Assembly (NCBI RefSeq): GCF_001690185.1 | Contig: NZ_LZGN01000045.1 | Location: forward strand, 54,351 to 118,350 | Direction of reading: 5' to 3' | Origin: Gilliamella sp. wkB308 | GTDB lineage: Bacteria > Pseudomonadota > Gammaproteobacteria > Enterobacterales > Orbaceae | Length of the DNA stretch: 64,000 bases | In this document: piece after piece, positions 38,180-47,546 of the stretch | Position numbering within the stretch: position 1 is the first letter of the stretch | How the letters are laid out: every line of letters begins with the position of its first letter | The notes under the pieces: model-generated | The model's input: only the letters and a program-made list of their open reading frames with translations | What the model was told of the DNA's origin: nothing | Database searches by the model: none | Position numbers and translations under genes: made by a program

Positions 38180-39559
38180 TTATAAATCATTCAAAATATC
38201 TAAAGCTTCAGAAACTTTTTTGACACCAAAAACTTGCATATTTTCAGGTCTCTTTTTCGGCATATTGGCAATAGGTACTATCGCTTTTTTAAAGCCATGT
38301 TTTGCCGCTTCAGAAATCCGCTCTTGACCACTTGGCACAGGACGAATCTCGCCACCTAAGCCAATCTCGCCAAAAATAACCACATCTTGTGGCAGTGGAC
38401 GATTTCGAAAGCTTGATACTAAGGCGGCAATCAATGCTAAATCGGCACTGGTTTCTGTAACTTTTACACCACCGACGACATTAACGAAAATGTCTTGGTC
38501 AGCCATTTGTAATCCACCATGCCGATGCAAGACAGCCAGTAAAAGGGCTAATCGATTCTGATCAAGCCCCACTGTCACGCGCCTTGGATTACCGTACATT
38601 GAATGGTCTACCAGCGCTTGAATCTCAACCAATAATGGACGTGTCCCTTCCCATAACACCATCACCGAGCTACCGGGTAGCATTTCATCCCCACGACTTA
38701 AAAAAATCGCTGATGGATTACTGACTTCTTTCAATCCTTGCTCGGTCATCGCAAAAACGCCTAATTCATTCACGGCACCAAACCGGTTTTTATGGCTACG
38801 CAACGTCCTAAATCTGGAATCCGCATCACCATCTAATAAAATTGAACAATCGATACAGTGCTCAAGGACTTTTGGACCGGCAAGTGACCCATCTTTCGTG
38901 ACATGTCCAACCATAATAATGGCTATGCCTTTGGTTTTAGCAAAACGAGTTAAATAAGCAGCGGTTTCACGAACTTGAGCGACACTCCCCGGCGATGATT
39001 GAATATCAGCAAGATGCATAACTTGAATGGAATCAATAACCATGAGTTTAGGTTGTGATTGTTCAGCCAGCAAACAGATCTGCTCAATACTGGTTTCTGA
39101 CAGCATATTTATATTGTCGGTAGTTAGTCCTAAGCGATGAGCACGCATAGCCACTTGCTGTAATGACTCTTCACCCGTTACATAAAGGGTGTTCATTTGC
39201 GTTGAAAGCTTACTCATGGTTTGTAATAACAGGGTACTTTTACCGGCACCCGGATTACCCCCAATTAAAATAGCGCTGCCCGGAACAACACCACCCCCTA
39301 ACACTCGGTCAAATTCGGAAAAGCCAGTGGAGAATCTTGGCAGTGCTTCCAAACTGATCTCAGACAGTTTTTGAATTTTTGCCTGCCCAACGCCACTACC
39401 GGCATAACCGGTTAACCGATCATTGCGAGATGATGAACTTGCCAGCCTAACTTCGGTAATGGTATTCCAAGCATGACATGCACTACATTGACCTTGCCAA
39501 CGAGGATAATCTGCACCACAATCATTACAAACAAAAGCACGTTTAACGGTTTTTGCCAA
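38180..39559 (-). CDS. radA: DNA repair protein RadA
   Basis: RecA-like ATPase (Sms) promoting branch migration in recombination. 459 residues (E. coli 460). N-terminal zinc finger CNDCGADYPRWQGQCSAC, Walker A GGNPGAGKST, the RadA-specific KNRFG motif (HKNRFGAVNELGVF), and a C-terminal Lon-protease-like domain (GGLQMADQDIFVNVVGGVKV, split as GGLQMADQD and NVVGGVKV). Nine nucleotides after serB, an order conserved in enterobacteria. Confidence 0.96.
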   Translation of the reverse strand: MAKTVKRAFVCNDCGADYPRWQGQCSACHAWNTITEVRLASSSSRNDRLTGYAGSGVGQAKIQKLSEISLEALPRFSTGFSEFDRVLGGGVVPGSAILIGGNPGAGKSTLLLQTMSKLSTQMNTLYVTGEESLQQVAMRAHRLGLTTDNINMLSETSIEQICLLAEQSQPKLMVIDSIQVMHLADIQSSPGSVAQVRETAAYLTRFAKTKGIAIIMVGHVTKDGSLAGPKVLEHCIDCSILLDGDADSRFRTLRSHKNRFGAVNELGVFAMTEQGLKEVSNPSAIFLSRGDEMLPGSSVMVLWEGTRPLLVEIQALVDHSMYGNPRRVTVGLDQNRLALLLAVLHRHGGLQMADQDIFVNVVGGVKVTETSADLALIAALVSSFRNRPLPQDVVIFGEIGLGGEIRPVPSGQERISEAAKHGFKKAIVPIANMPKKRPENMQVFGVKKVSEALDILNDL

Positions 39560-39568
39560 CTTGATCTC

Positions 39569-40543
39569 CTAACCTTCACTTAATAAACTGGTCGATAAGA
39601 TACACCATAATCCAGTTAAATCTGCATAATTAATGCTAATTCGTGCCTTTTCAACCACTTTTGGTTTACCATGATAAGCCACACCGAGCCCAGCAATTCG
39701 AATCATCATTAAATCATTCGCGCCATCACCAATAGCAACGGTTTGTTCAATGGGAATATCTAACGATGCTGCTAAATTCTGTAACGTTCGAGCTTTAAAT
39801 TTGGCATCGACTATTTGACCTGTCACTTTACCCGTTAATTTATCATTTTTGATTTCTAACTCATTTGCATAAGCATCGACCAATTTTAATTTTTGTTTCA
39901 AATGGTCGGCAAAATAGGTAAATCCCCCTGATGCGATAGCGACATACCAATTTCTTTTTTGTAATTCCTTAACTAGATAAGTCAGTCCCGATGTCAATGG
40001 TAATTCATTTTTTACTTGCTGTAAGAGTTCTTGAGGAGCCCCTTTCAAGGTTGCAACTCGCTTACGTAAGCTGGTTGCAAAGTCTAACTCGCCCCGCATA
40101 GCTTGCTCAGTGACAGCCGCGACTTGATGCCCAACACCATATAATTTGGCAAGTTCATCGATGCATTCAATTTTAATCGCCGTGGAATCCATATCCATAA
40201 CAAGCAACCCCGGAGAATGTAAGCTTGGTAAATTATCAATAGGTGATACATCAATACCTAATGCTAGGGAAATAGATTTTGCCTTTTTAGGCATAACGCC
40301 AGCAATACGGACAATTTGGTAAGTTTTAATTTTCCAAGAAGAAACTATTACCATTGGCATCGCCAACTGATTTTGGAATTTTGACAATATCGTTTTATTT
40401 AATTTTTTACCATAGATGATCCAACCCGTTTTACCTGCATTATAGTCAAGCGGAACCACTTCACAACCATTCAAAGATAATGGTAAACCTTGCCAGTATT
40501 GAATATTTTCGGGGAGATCACTATAGGGGAGAGTATAAGCCAT
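39569..40543 (-). CDS. serB: phosphoserine phosphatase
   Basis: Last step of serine synthesis. 324 residues (E. coli 322) with an N-terminal regulatory region and a HAD domain: DMDSTAIKIECIDELA holds the nucleophile aspartate; ASGGFTYFAD and GDGANDLMMI supply motifs II-IV. First gene of serB-radA. Divergent from the flavodoxin-fold gene at 40698. Confidence 0.95.
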   Translation of the reverse strand: MAYTLPYSDLPENIQYWQGLPLSLNGCEVVPLDYNAGKTGWIIYGKKLNKTILSKFQNQLAMPMVIVSSWKIKTYQIVRIAGVMPKKAKSISLALGIDVSPIDNLPSLHSPGLLVMDMDSTAIKIECIDELAKLYGVGHQVAAVTEQAMRGELDFATSLRKRVATLKGAPQELLQQVKNELPLTSGLTYLVKELQKRNWYVAIASGGFTYFADHLKQKLKLVDAYANELEIKNDKLTGKVTGQIVDAKFKARTLQNLAASLDIPIEQTVAIGDGANDLMMIRIAGLGVAYHGKPKVVEKARISINYADLTGLWCILSTSLLSEG

Positions 40544-40697
40544 TACAAATATCTTTATAACACAAAATAAACTGAGAATTTACCACATCTACTAAAAATT
40601 GTCCAAGTGAGCAATAATTATCCTATAATTTAATTTTATACTAGTATATAGTATTGAATAACGTGCATTTTATTAACTAAAAGGAAAGGAAATTACT

Positions 40698-41225
40698 ATG
40701 ACATTAATGATTTTAGGCCATCCCAATATGGCGCAATCCATTGCTAACAAAACAATTATTGAGACATTACAGCAAACTGTTACTGATCTTGAAATCCGAA
40801 ATATACATCAACTTTACCCTAATTATCAAATCGATGTAGAACAAGAACAAGCCGCGTTATTAAGGCATGATCTTATTATTCTTCAATATCCTATGTATTG
40901 GTTTAATATGCCAGCTATATTAAAGTTATGGTTTGATGAAGTGTTGACTTACCAATTTGCTTATGGCTCACAAGGTGATAAATTAAAAGGTAAAAAGTTA
41001 TTGCAGAGTTTAACAATAGGGCAAAAAAGTTACCAAGAATACGGTGAAAATTTAATTGACCACTTTCTTGAATCAGTAAAATTTTCGTCTCTGTATATAC
41101 AAATGGAATATCTTCCACCGGCATTATTATATGGTGTATCACCATTTGATGATAAAACAGAAATAAAAACCAAAGCGTTACAACATGGACAGCAATTAGC
41201 TGAATTGATAAAAAGTTACTGTTAA
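40698..41225 (+). CDS. flavodoxin-fold NAD(P)H oxidoreductase (KefF/MdaB-like)
   Basis: 175-residue cytoplasmic flavoprotein of the Flavodoxin_2 family (PF02525). Typical blocks: ILGHPNM at the N-terminus, LIILQYPMYWFNMPAILKLW and FDEVLTYQFAYG. It probably reduces quinones with NAD(P)H using FMN or FAD. No adjacent KefC-type channel is present, so a KefF role is not supported. Strong SD AAAGGAAAGG. Confidence 0.85.
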   Translation: MTLMILGHPNMAQSIANKTIIETLQQTVTDLEIRNIHQLYPNYQIDVEQEQAALLRHDLIILQYPMYWFNMPAILKLWFDEVLTYQFAYGSQGDKLKGKKLLQSLTIGQKSYQEYGENLIDHFLESVKFSSLYIQMEYLPPALLYGVSPFDDKTEIKTKALQHGQQLAELIKSYC

Positions 41226-41233
41226 TGACAAAA

Positions 41234-41267
41234 TGTGATGATATAGCGTGAGGCAGACATCATCACA
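41234..41267. terminator. hairpin between convergent flavodoxin-fold gene and rsmB
   Basis: TGTGATGAT / ATCATCACA stem with a 16-nt loop, flanked by AAAA on the left and TTATACTTT on the right. Confidence 0.55.
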
Positions 41268-41279
41268 TTATACTTTCTG

Positions 41280-42572
41280 TTAGCTATGTTTGGTTAATAC
41301 CGCATAAAAAAAACCATCACCGCCGTTATCGGTAGGTAAAAACTGTTTAACCTCGCCTTGCAATTTTGCATCACTATTTTCTTGTAAAAAACGCTCAATT
41401 TGCAATCTATTCTCATCTGGTAGAATAGAACAAGTCGCATAGACTAAAGTACCACCTGTTTTTAAATAGGGCCAAATATTGGTTAAGATCGCATGTTGTA
41501 ACTCAGTGAGTTGGGCTATATCACTATCTCGACGTAACCATTTTATATCTGGATGACGCCGAATAACGCCCGTAGCTGAACAAGGAGCATCAAGTAAAAT
41601 CCGGTCAAATTGACGCCCTGCGCACCATTTTTCTGGCGTTAACCCATCGCCGACTTTCACTTCAGCACATTGTTTTAAACGCGTTAAATTATCATTAATC
41701 CGTTTAGCACGACTCGCATCAACATCAACCGCTAATACTTGAGCATTTGGGGCGACTTCTAAAATATGCGTAGTTTTACCGCCAGGTGCGGCACACATAT
41801 CTAAAATTTGCTCGTCATTTTGCGGGGCAAGTAGATAAGCAGCATATTGCGCAGATAAATCTTGTACGGTTACCGCACCTTCAGAAAAATAAGGCAATTT
41901 GGCCACATTAACGGGTTGTAATAACCTAATCGCAGAAGGTATAGCTGTACAAGCTTGTGATTCAATGCCTGCTTTGGTAAGCAGTTGTTGGTACTCACTC
42001 ACTGAATAGTGATTGAGATTGACTCGTAACCACATCGGAGGTTTTTGATTATTAGTCGCTACAATTGCTTGCCACTGCTGTGGATAAGCTTGCTTAAGAC
42101 GCGTTAGTAACCACGTCGGATGAAGCGTTCGGGCGGTGTCTTGTTTACTGTCTTGTGTGAATTGGTTTGTTAAAACAGCTTGTTGACGTAAAAATTCCCG
42201 CAACACACCATTAATTAACCCTTTGAGAGCGATTTTTTTTAATTCTTTAACCGCGTTAACTGTTTCTCCTACTGCTGCATGCTCCGGAATACGGGTATAG
42301 AGAACTTGGTAAACACCCACTAACAATAAATAGTGTAAAATTCTATTTTTACCGGTAAGCACTTTGTTCATCAAGCTATGAATATAGAAATTCAGTTCAG
42401 GTAATACCCGCATTACCCCGAAACAGATTTCTTGAACTAATGCTTTATCTTTATCGGTAATTTTAGGATTTAAAGTCATCAATGCAGAACTGAGCGATTG
42501 CCCTTCTTCCAACACATTAAAAATAGCCTGAGCACAAACCGCTCGGATATTTTGATATAACTTGTTATTCAT
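41280..42572 (-). CDS. rsmB: 16S rRNA m5C967 methyltransferase
   Basis: Methylates C967 of 16S rRNA with SAM. About 430 residues from ATG 42572 (E. coli 429); a TTG two codons earlier is less likely. N-terminal NusB-like domain ([18 protein letters not shown]: [13 protein letters not shown]), SAM-binding [16 protein letters not shown], and two catalytic cysteines in [18 protein letters not shown] and [11 protein letters not shown]. In enterobacteria it follows fmt; here it does not. Confidence 0.95.
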   Translation of the reverse strand: MNNKLYQNIRAVCAQAIFNVLEEGQSLSSALMTLNPKITDKDKALVQEICFGVMRVLPELNFYIHSLMNKVLTGKNRILHYLLLVGVYQVLYTRIPEHAAVGETVNAVKELKKIALKGLINGVLREFLRQQAVLTNQFTQDSKQDTARTLHPTWLLTRLKQAYPQQWQAIVATNNQKPPMWLRVNLNHYSVSEYQQLLTKAGIESQACTAIPSAIRLLQPVNVAKLPYFSEGAVTVQDLSAQYAAYLLAPQNDEQILDMCAAPGGKTTHILEVAPNAQVLAVDVDASRAKRINDNLTRLKQCAEVKVGDGLTPEKWCAGRQFDRILLDAPCSATGVIRRHPDIKWLRRDSDIAQLTELQHAILTNIWPYLKTGGTLVYATCSILPDENRLQIERFLQENSDAKLQGEVKQFLPTDNGGDGFFYAVLTKHS

Positions 42573-42599
42573 AAGCAATGACAGCCATTATTGATGTTA

Positions 42600-43943
42600 T
42601 TACAGAATTAACGACCCAACCCAACCCGCAATAAATAAAGGGATATTAAAATGGGTGAATGTTGGAATAACACTATCACGAATATGATCATGCTGACCAT
42701 CACTATTAAGCCCAGCCGACGTTGCCAAAATGGTATCAGAAGGCGGGGAACCCGCATCACCAATCGCCCCAGAAGCACCAATTAAACAAACGGTTGCAAT
42801 AGGTGAAAAACCAAGCTGCATACAAAGTGGGACATAGATTGCCGCAATAATTGGCACCGTCGAGAATGACGAACCGATACCTAACGTGATCACCAATCCG
42901 ACTAACATCATCATAAATGAAGCAATAACTTTATTACCTGCGAATAAAGCAGCACTATTAACAACTAACGGTTCAATATCATTTGTTTGTTTTAGCACTT
43001 CGGCAAAGCCTTGAGCAGAAATCATAACAAAACCAATCATGGCCATCATTTTAATGCCATCGGTAAAAACGCCGTCTGCTTCACCCCATTTAATGGTTCC
43101 CGAAACAATAAAGCAAATAAAACCAATTAGCGCCCCTAAAATCATTGAACCTGTATAAAGTTGGATAGCAAAAGAGAGAACAATCGCCAATAAAGACACA
43201 ATAAGCGAACGCTTATTCACACTATTTACCGTTTCTAAATTTGTCTCTTCACGAATAATTTTATATTCTCTTGGTTTACGGTAACTGACAAAAATTGCCC
43301 AAAGTAGCCCAACAAACATCCCTAACGCCGGTATCGCCATAGCATGCATCACATTAACATGACTGACATCCATGCCGGATGCGGTGATATTTTTTAATAA
43401 AATTTGATTTAAAAAGATATTACCAAAACCAACCGGTAAGAACATATAAGGCGTAATTAGCCCAAATGTCATAATACAGGCAATCATTCGTCGATCTAAT
43501 TGCAATCGTGACATCACATATAATAGTGGTGGGATTAACAGTGGAATAAAAGCAATATGGATAGGTATGATATTTTGTGAAGAAATACTCACCAACGCAA
43601 TAATAATAATTAATAACCATTTTATGCGTTTTTTAGCACTGCTTGTTGTCAGCTGTTTAACCGCTTTATCAGCTAATAATTCTGGCAATCCCGATTTTGA
43701 AATTGCAACCGCAAAAGCGCCAAGCATAGCATAAGAAAGCGCTATATTTGCACCATTGCTAATACCTGTATTGAATGCATCAATTGTTTGTTTTAACGTT
43801 AAATGGCTAAATAAGCCACCAACAAAGGCACCAATAATTAAGCTAATTACCACATGAACACGGCAAAGAGATAAAATTAACATACAAATTACCGCAATAA
43901 CCACAGCGTTTATTGACGATAAAAGCTCAAAAACTGTATTCAT
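42600..43943 (-). CDS. YuiF/NhaC-like Na+/H+ antiporter family protein
   Basis: 447-residue inner-membrane protein with about eleven or twelve hydrophobic segments. Its N-terminus LLSSINAVVIAVICMLIL and the conserved GASGAIGDAGSPPSDTILA loop near the C-terminus belong to the Na+/H+ antiporter family typified by YuiF. It could alternatively carry an amino acid (histidine has been proposed for some relatives). 27 nt before rsmB on the same strand. Ion specificity is unknown. Confidence 0.8.
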   Translation of the reverse strand: MNTVFELLSSINAVVIAVICMLILSLCRVHVVISLIIGAFVGGLFSHLTLKQTIDAFNTGISNGANIALSYAMLGAFAVAISKSGLPELLADKAVKQLTTSSAKKRIKWLLIIIIALVSISSQNIIPIHIAFIPLLIPPLLYVMSRLQLDRRMIACIMTFGLITPYMFLPVGFGNIFLNQILLKNITASGMDVSHVNVMHAMAIPALGMFVGLLWAIFVSYRKPREYKIIREETNLETVNSVNKRSLIVSLLAIVLSFAIQLYTGSMILGALIGFICFIVSGTIKWGEADGVFTDGIKMMAMIGFVMISAQGFAEVLKQTNDIEPLVVNSAALFAGNKVIASFMMMLVGLVITLGIGSSFSTVPIIAAIYVPLCMQLGFSPIATVCLIGASGAIGDAGSPPSDTILATSAGLNSDGQHDHIRDSVIPTFTHFNIPLFIAGWVGSLIL

Positions 43944-44356
43944 AGATATATTCTCTTAAATAAACAAAGTTAATTATTTTAGTGGATGACTATAGAAAGT
44001 GCAATTGATAGTAGATGCTGACTTTTAACCATGATTATTCTAAAAATAGATGACGTCTAAGTGGATTTTGAGTGACACATTAAAATAAAAAGCAAAATCA
44101 ATACATTGCTCAATAAACTACCCATATTTTTTATAACTGTCTGATTAATTTTTTATTGATAAAGATCTCATTTTCATAAAAATCCTTTTTTTATCCTTGC
44201 TAATTACAGAATAAATGGCCATTTTAAATAATAGATATTTTTAATAGAAATAATTATATTTATAGAAATATAATAATAAATCATAATGTGGCTTATTTAA
44301 AAATTACACTAATTTTATGCTTTAGATGAATTAAATTTTTAATTAAGGAGAAAGAT
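43944..44356. other. AT-rich intergenic region before decayed isomerase gene
   Basis: About 400 nt without a recognisable gene. It ends in a good SD (AAGGAG, 44345-44350) belonging to the dead gene that follows. Confidence 0.5.
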
Positions 44357-45169
44357 ATATTTAACCGTCCAATTGGATTGGCAGCGTTAACTGTCTTAGA
44401 TGTTTCACCTGCTAACCAAGTCCTTGTTGCATAAGAAGCGGGCTGTGCTTATGTCGGTTTGAGGCTTATACTGGCTACACCCACTGAGCCGGTGTAGGCG
44501 ACTGTCGGCGATACGCCATTGGTTCGAGAAATTGAACGCCGTTAAAAAGAGGCTGGAATTAAAGTTTTAGATATAGAAATCTTTCGTTTAAAACCCGATA
44601 CCCGTGTCATTAACTTTTTACCCGTGCTTGAAACAGGCGCAAGATTAGATGCCAGTCAGGTACGGCGGGTAACGAGCCCGATCATAATCGACTAGCCGAT
44701 AATTTTGCCCAGCTTTGTGACATTGCCGCTCCCCTTAACATTACCATTAATATCGAGCCAATACCATGGACGAACATTTCTGGCGTCAATGCTGGTGTTG
44801 AACTGTTAAAAAAGCGAATCAAAACAATCAAGGTATGATAATTGATCCCTTGCATTTTGATCGAGGTCCAAATACCCTTGAAGATTTGAAAAAAGTACCT
44901 AAAGATTGTTGGCGTTATAGGCAACTGTGTGATGGTACAAAAAACCTAAAGACACAGAAGAACTACTTTATCAAGCCCCTAACTATCGCTTATCGCTGGG
45001 GGATGGTGGTATTGACCTTGTGTCTTTGTTGAAAGCTTTATCTGAAATGCCGATTTCAATTGAATGTTGTAATGACGAATTAGCTTTATATAAATCACCA
45101 ATTGAACGCGCTAAAATGTATATTGAAAATACACGTGCATTATTAAAACGTGTTGCTGAACAATCTTAA
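44357..45169 (+). pseudogene. sugar-phosphate isomerase/epimerase family, decayed
   Basis: The three forward frames together encode a xylose-isomerase-like TIM barrel: FNRPIGLAALTVLDVSP, AGIKVLDIEIFRLKPDT, HNRLADNFAQLCDIAAPLNI, IDPLHFDRGPNTLEDLKKVP, then LSLGDGGIDLVSLLKALSEM and ENTRALLKRVAEQS-stop. The start codon reads ATA at 44357 behind an intact SD. Stops occur in frame near 44430, 44495 and 44543, and frameshifts near 44670, 44812 and 44953. Next to ydiB and aroD it may have served quinate/shikimate metabolism. Confidence 0.85.
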
Positions 45170-45216
45170 TTGTTAACGCTTTGTTAAAAAATAAGGCGTG
45201 TAGTGGAGAATTTTTA

Positions 45217-46089
45217 ATGAGAAATAATATCGACGGTCATTATTTATTGATTGGTTTAATGGCTTATCCAATACGTCATAGTTTATCACCGCAAATGCAA
45301 AACACCATTTATTCAAAACTAAATATCCCTTATGTTTATTTAGCTTTTGAAGTTGATCAAGAAAAATTACCCGATGCAATAAAAGGTCTTCGTGCCTTAG
45401 GTTTGCGAGGTAGTGCAGTATCGATGCCCAATAAACAATTGGTTTGCCAATATCTTGACAAGTTAACACCGGCAGTTGAAATGAGTGGGGCTTGCAATAC
45501 AATTTCGAATGATAATGGCATATTAACTGGTTATAACACCGACGGCATTGGCTATATGCGCATGTTGAAAGAAGCAGGTATTAATGCCATAGGTAAAAAA
45601 ATGACGATTCTTGGTGCTGGCGGTGCAGCAACAGCCATTGTAGTACAAGCTGCGCTTGATGGCGTGAAAGAGATCGCTATCTTCAATCAGAAAGATGACT
45701 GCTATGCAAAAATTGAAGCAATTGCAAAAAAATTAAATGAAAACACACCATGTAAAGTCAGTGTGATCGATCTTGCAGATAAAGAGCAACTCCGTCAAGC
45801 CATTGCCACCAGTGAAGTACTCTGTAACGCTACAGGTGTTGGAATGAAACCATTAGAAGGGCAAAGTTTAATTACCGATCCAACGATGTTAAGACCAGAT
45901 CTTGTCGTAACAGACTGTATTTATAGCCCACGTAAGACCAAATTGCTTGAAATCGCAGAACAGCAAGGTTGCAAAACCTTAAATGGAATTGGCATGATGC
46001 TTTGGCAAGGTGCGGCGCAAATCAAAATTTGGACGGGTGAAGATGCACCTATTGAGTATGTAAAAGAAAAAATGGGATTTAATGATTAG
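45217..46089 (+). CDS. ydiB: quinate/shikimate dehydrogenase
   Basis: NAD(P)-dependent oxidoreductase of the AroE family. ATG 45217 behind GGAGAA gives 290 residues (YdiB 288); the TTG at 45181 would add a non-homologous leader. MAYPIRHSLSPQMQNTIY, the catalytic lysine in SMPNKQL and aspartate in YNTDGIGY, and nucleotide-binding GAGGAATAIV are present. It is nearer to YdiB (for example MAYPIRHSLSP and LLWQGA-type MLWQGAAQ) than to AroE. Adjacent to aroD, as in E. coli. Confidence 0.92.
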   Translation: MRNNIDGHYLLIGLMAYPIRHSLSPQMQNTIYSKLNIPYVYLAFEVDQEKLPDAIKGLRALGLRGSAVSMPNKQLVCQYLDKLTPAVEMSGACNTISNDNGILTGYNTDGIGYMRMLKEAGINAIGKKMTILGAGGAATAIVVQAALDGVKEIAIFNQKDDCYAKIEAIAKKLNENTPCKVSVIDLADKEQLRQAIATSEVLCNATGVGMKPLEGQSLITDPTMLRPDLVVTDCIYSPRKTKLLEIAEQQGCKTLNGIGMMLWQGAAQIKIWTGEDAPIEYVKEKMGFND

Positions 46090-46223
46090 TCGATAAGTAA
46101 TCTTTTTACCTAATAATCCAATTAAAAATAAATTATCAGATTATTTTATGTTATTGTCTGATTTGAATCACACAATTTAAGATTAATCATTATGAATATA
46201 ATCTTTTACCAACAGGATATAAA

Positions 46224-46988
46224 ATGAAAACAGTTACGACCAAAAATCTAGTTATAGGATCGGGTGTGCCGAAAATTATTGTCCCAATCGTGGGGAAAAC
46301 TGAAACTGAACTGCTTGATGAAGTCACATTTTTACAATCGATAGATTTTGACGTTTTGGAGTGGCGAGTGGATCACTTTACCCAAGTTGATAATATTGAT
46401 GCAGTGAAAACGGTTGCTAAAAAAATCGCAACCTTATTACCGAGCAAACCTATTTTATTTACCTTTCGTACCGCTAATGAAGGTGGAGTAAAACCGTGGC
46501 CATTAACCGCTTATCTTGAATTAAACAAAGAAATAGCTAAGAGTGGACTGGTCGACCTGATCGATGTTGAAGTCTTTATTGGCGATCAATATGTAAAAGA
46601 AATTATTAATGTAGCGCATCAACATAATGTATTGGTTGTCACATCCAACCATGACTTTGAAAAGACACCCGCTAAAAGCGATATCATTTCACGATTATGC
46701 AAAATGCAAGATTTAGGTGCTGATATTCCCAAAATTGCGGTTATGCCACAGACCACAGATGACGTCCTTACCTTATTAGCTGCAACCACAGAAATGAATG
46801 AAAAATATGCAACCAGACCCATCATTACCATGTCAATGGCAGGATTGGGGGCAATTAGCCGAGTGGCAGGAACAACATTTGGTTCAGCAATGACATTTGG
46901 AGCAGCTAAAAATGCCTCAGCACCGGGGCAATTAGATGTCAAACAGTTACGTTATATTTTAGATGTCCTGTATCAAAGTAAACAGTAG
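46224..46988 (+). CDS. aroD: type I 3-dehydroquinate dehydratase
   Basis: Dehydrates 3-dehydroquinate to 3-dehydroshikimate through a Schiff base. 254 residues (E. coli 252). The catalytic histidine lies in TSNHDFEKTP and the Schiff-base lysine in IPKIAVMPQT; substrate-binding arginines are in FTFRTANEGG and near the C-terminus (GAISRVAGTTFGSAMTFG). Preceded by a 134-nt gap after ydiB, so co-transcription is possible but not shown. Confidence 0.95.
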   Translation: MKTVTTKNLVIGSGVPKIIVPIVGKTETELLDEVTFLQSIDFDVLEWRVDHFTQVDNIDAVKTVAKKIATLLPSKPILFTFRTANEGGVKPWPLTAYLELNKEIAKSGLVDLIDVEVFIGDQYVKEIINVAHQHNVLVVTSNHDFEKTPAKSDIISRLCKMQDLGADIPKIAVMPQTTDDVLTLLAATTEMNEKYATRPIITMSMAGLGAISRVAGTTFGSAMTFGAAKNASAPGQLDVKQLRYILDVLYQSKQ

Positions 46989-47081
46989 TTTAAATATTTG
47001 GTACTTACTTTGACATCAAGATTTAATCAAGCACAAAGATATGCTAAGAAAGTATAAATAAAAGTTATCAAGTTTAATAAT

Positions 47082-47311
47082 ATGAGCTTTATGAACCAAA
47101 GTTGGTTAGGATTAAAAATGATGTTTGTGTCATCACAGGTGCAATTGGTGTCATGGGCTCCGAAATTTGCCGTGAATTTACCAAACAAAAAGCGAATATT
47201 GTACTCATCCATAGCATGCGTGAAGGACGAGATGTTATTACCCTGATTCAACGATTGGAAAGGATAAAAAACAAAGAGATTCGTGGAGTTGATATCAATA
47301 AACCTTTATAA
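47082..47311 (+). pseudogene. remnant of a short-chain dehydrogenase
   Basis: An ATG at 47082 opens MSFMNQSWLGLK, after which a one-base loss in the A-run shifts into the frame NDVCVITGAIGVMGSEICRE. That is the Rossmann nucleotide-binding start of an SDR, similar to sorbitol-6-phosphate or gluconate dehydrogenases. The frame ends at 47311, after only about 75 of the usual 250 residues, and no catalytic Tyr-x3-Lys is present. Confidence 0.75.
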
Positions 47312-47546
47312 TGCTTTCAACTATCGTTATAAATAGCGTTATTTAACTCAAACTATATCGACGAAAGATTGTGCAAATTAGCTAACGTTTAAATGATAAC
47401 AAGTATATACTTAATGTTTTCTCTCTTATTTAAATAATAAGAGATATTCATTATTATGATTTTAATAATAATTTCTGTATTAGCTTGATTAAGTATATTT
47501 CATTATTTAAGCCTATAATTAGCAAAATACGATGAGGTTTATTTTT

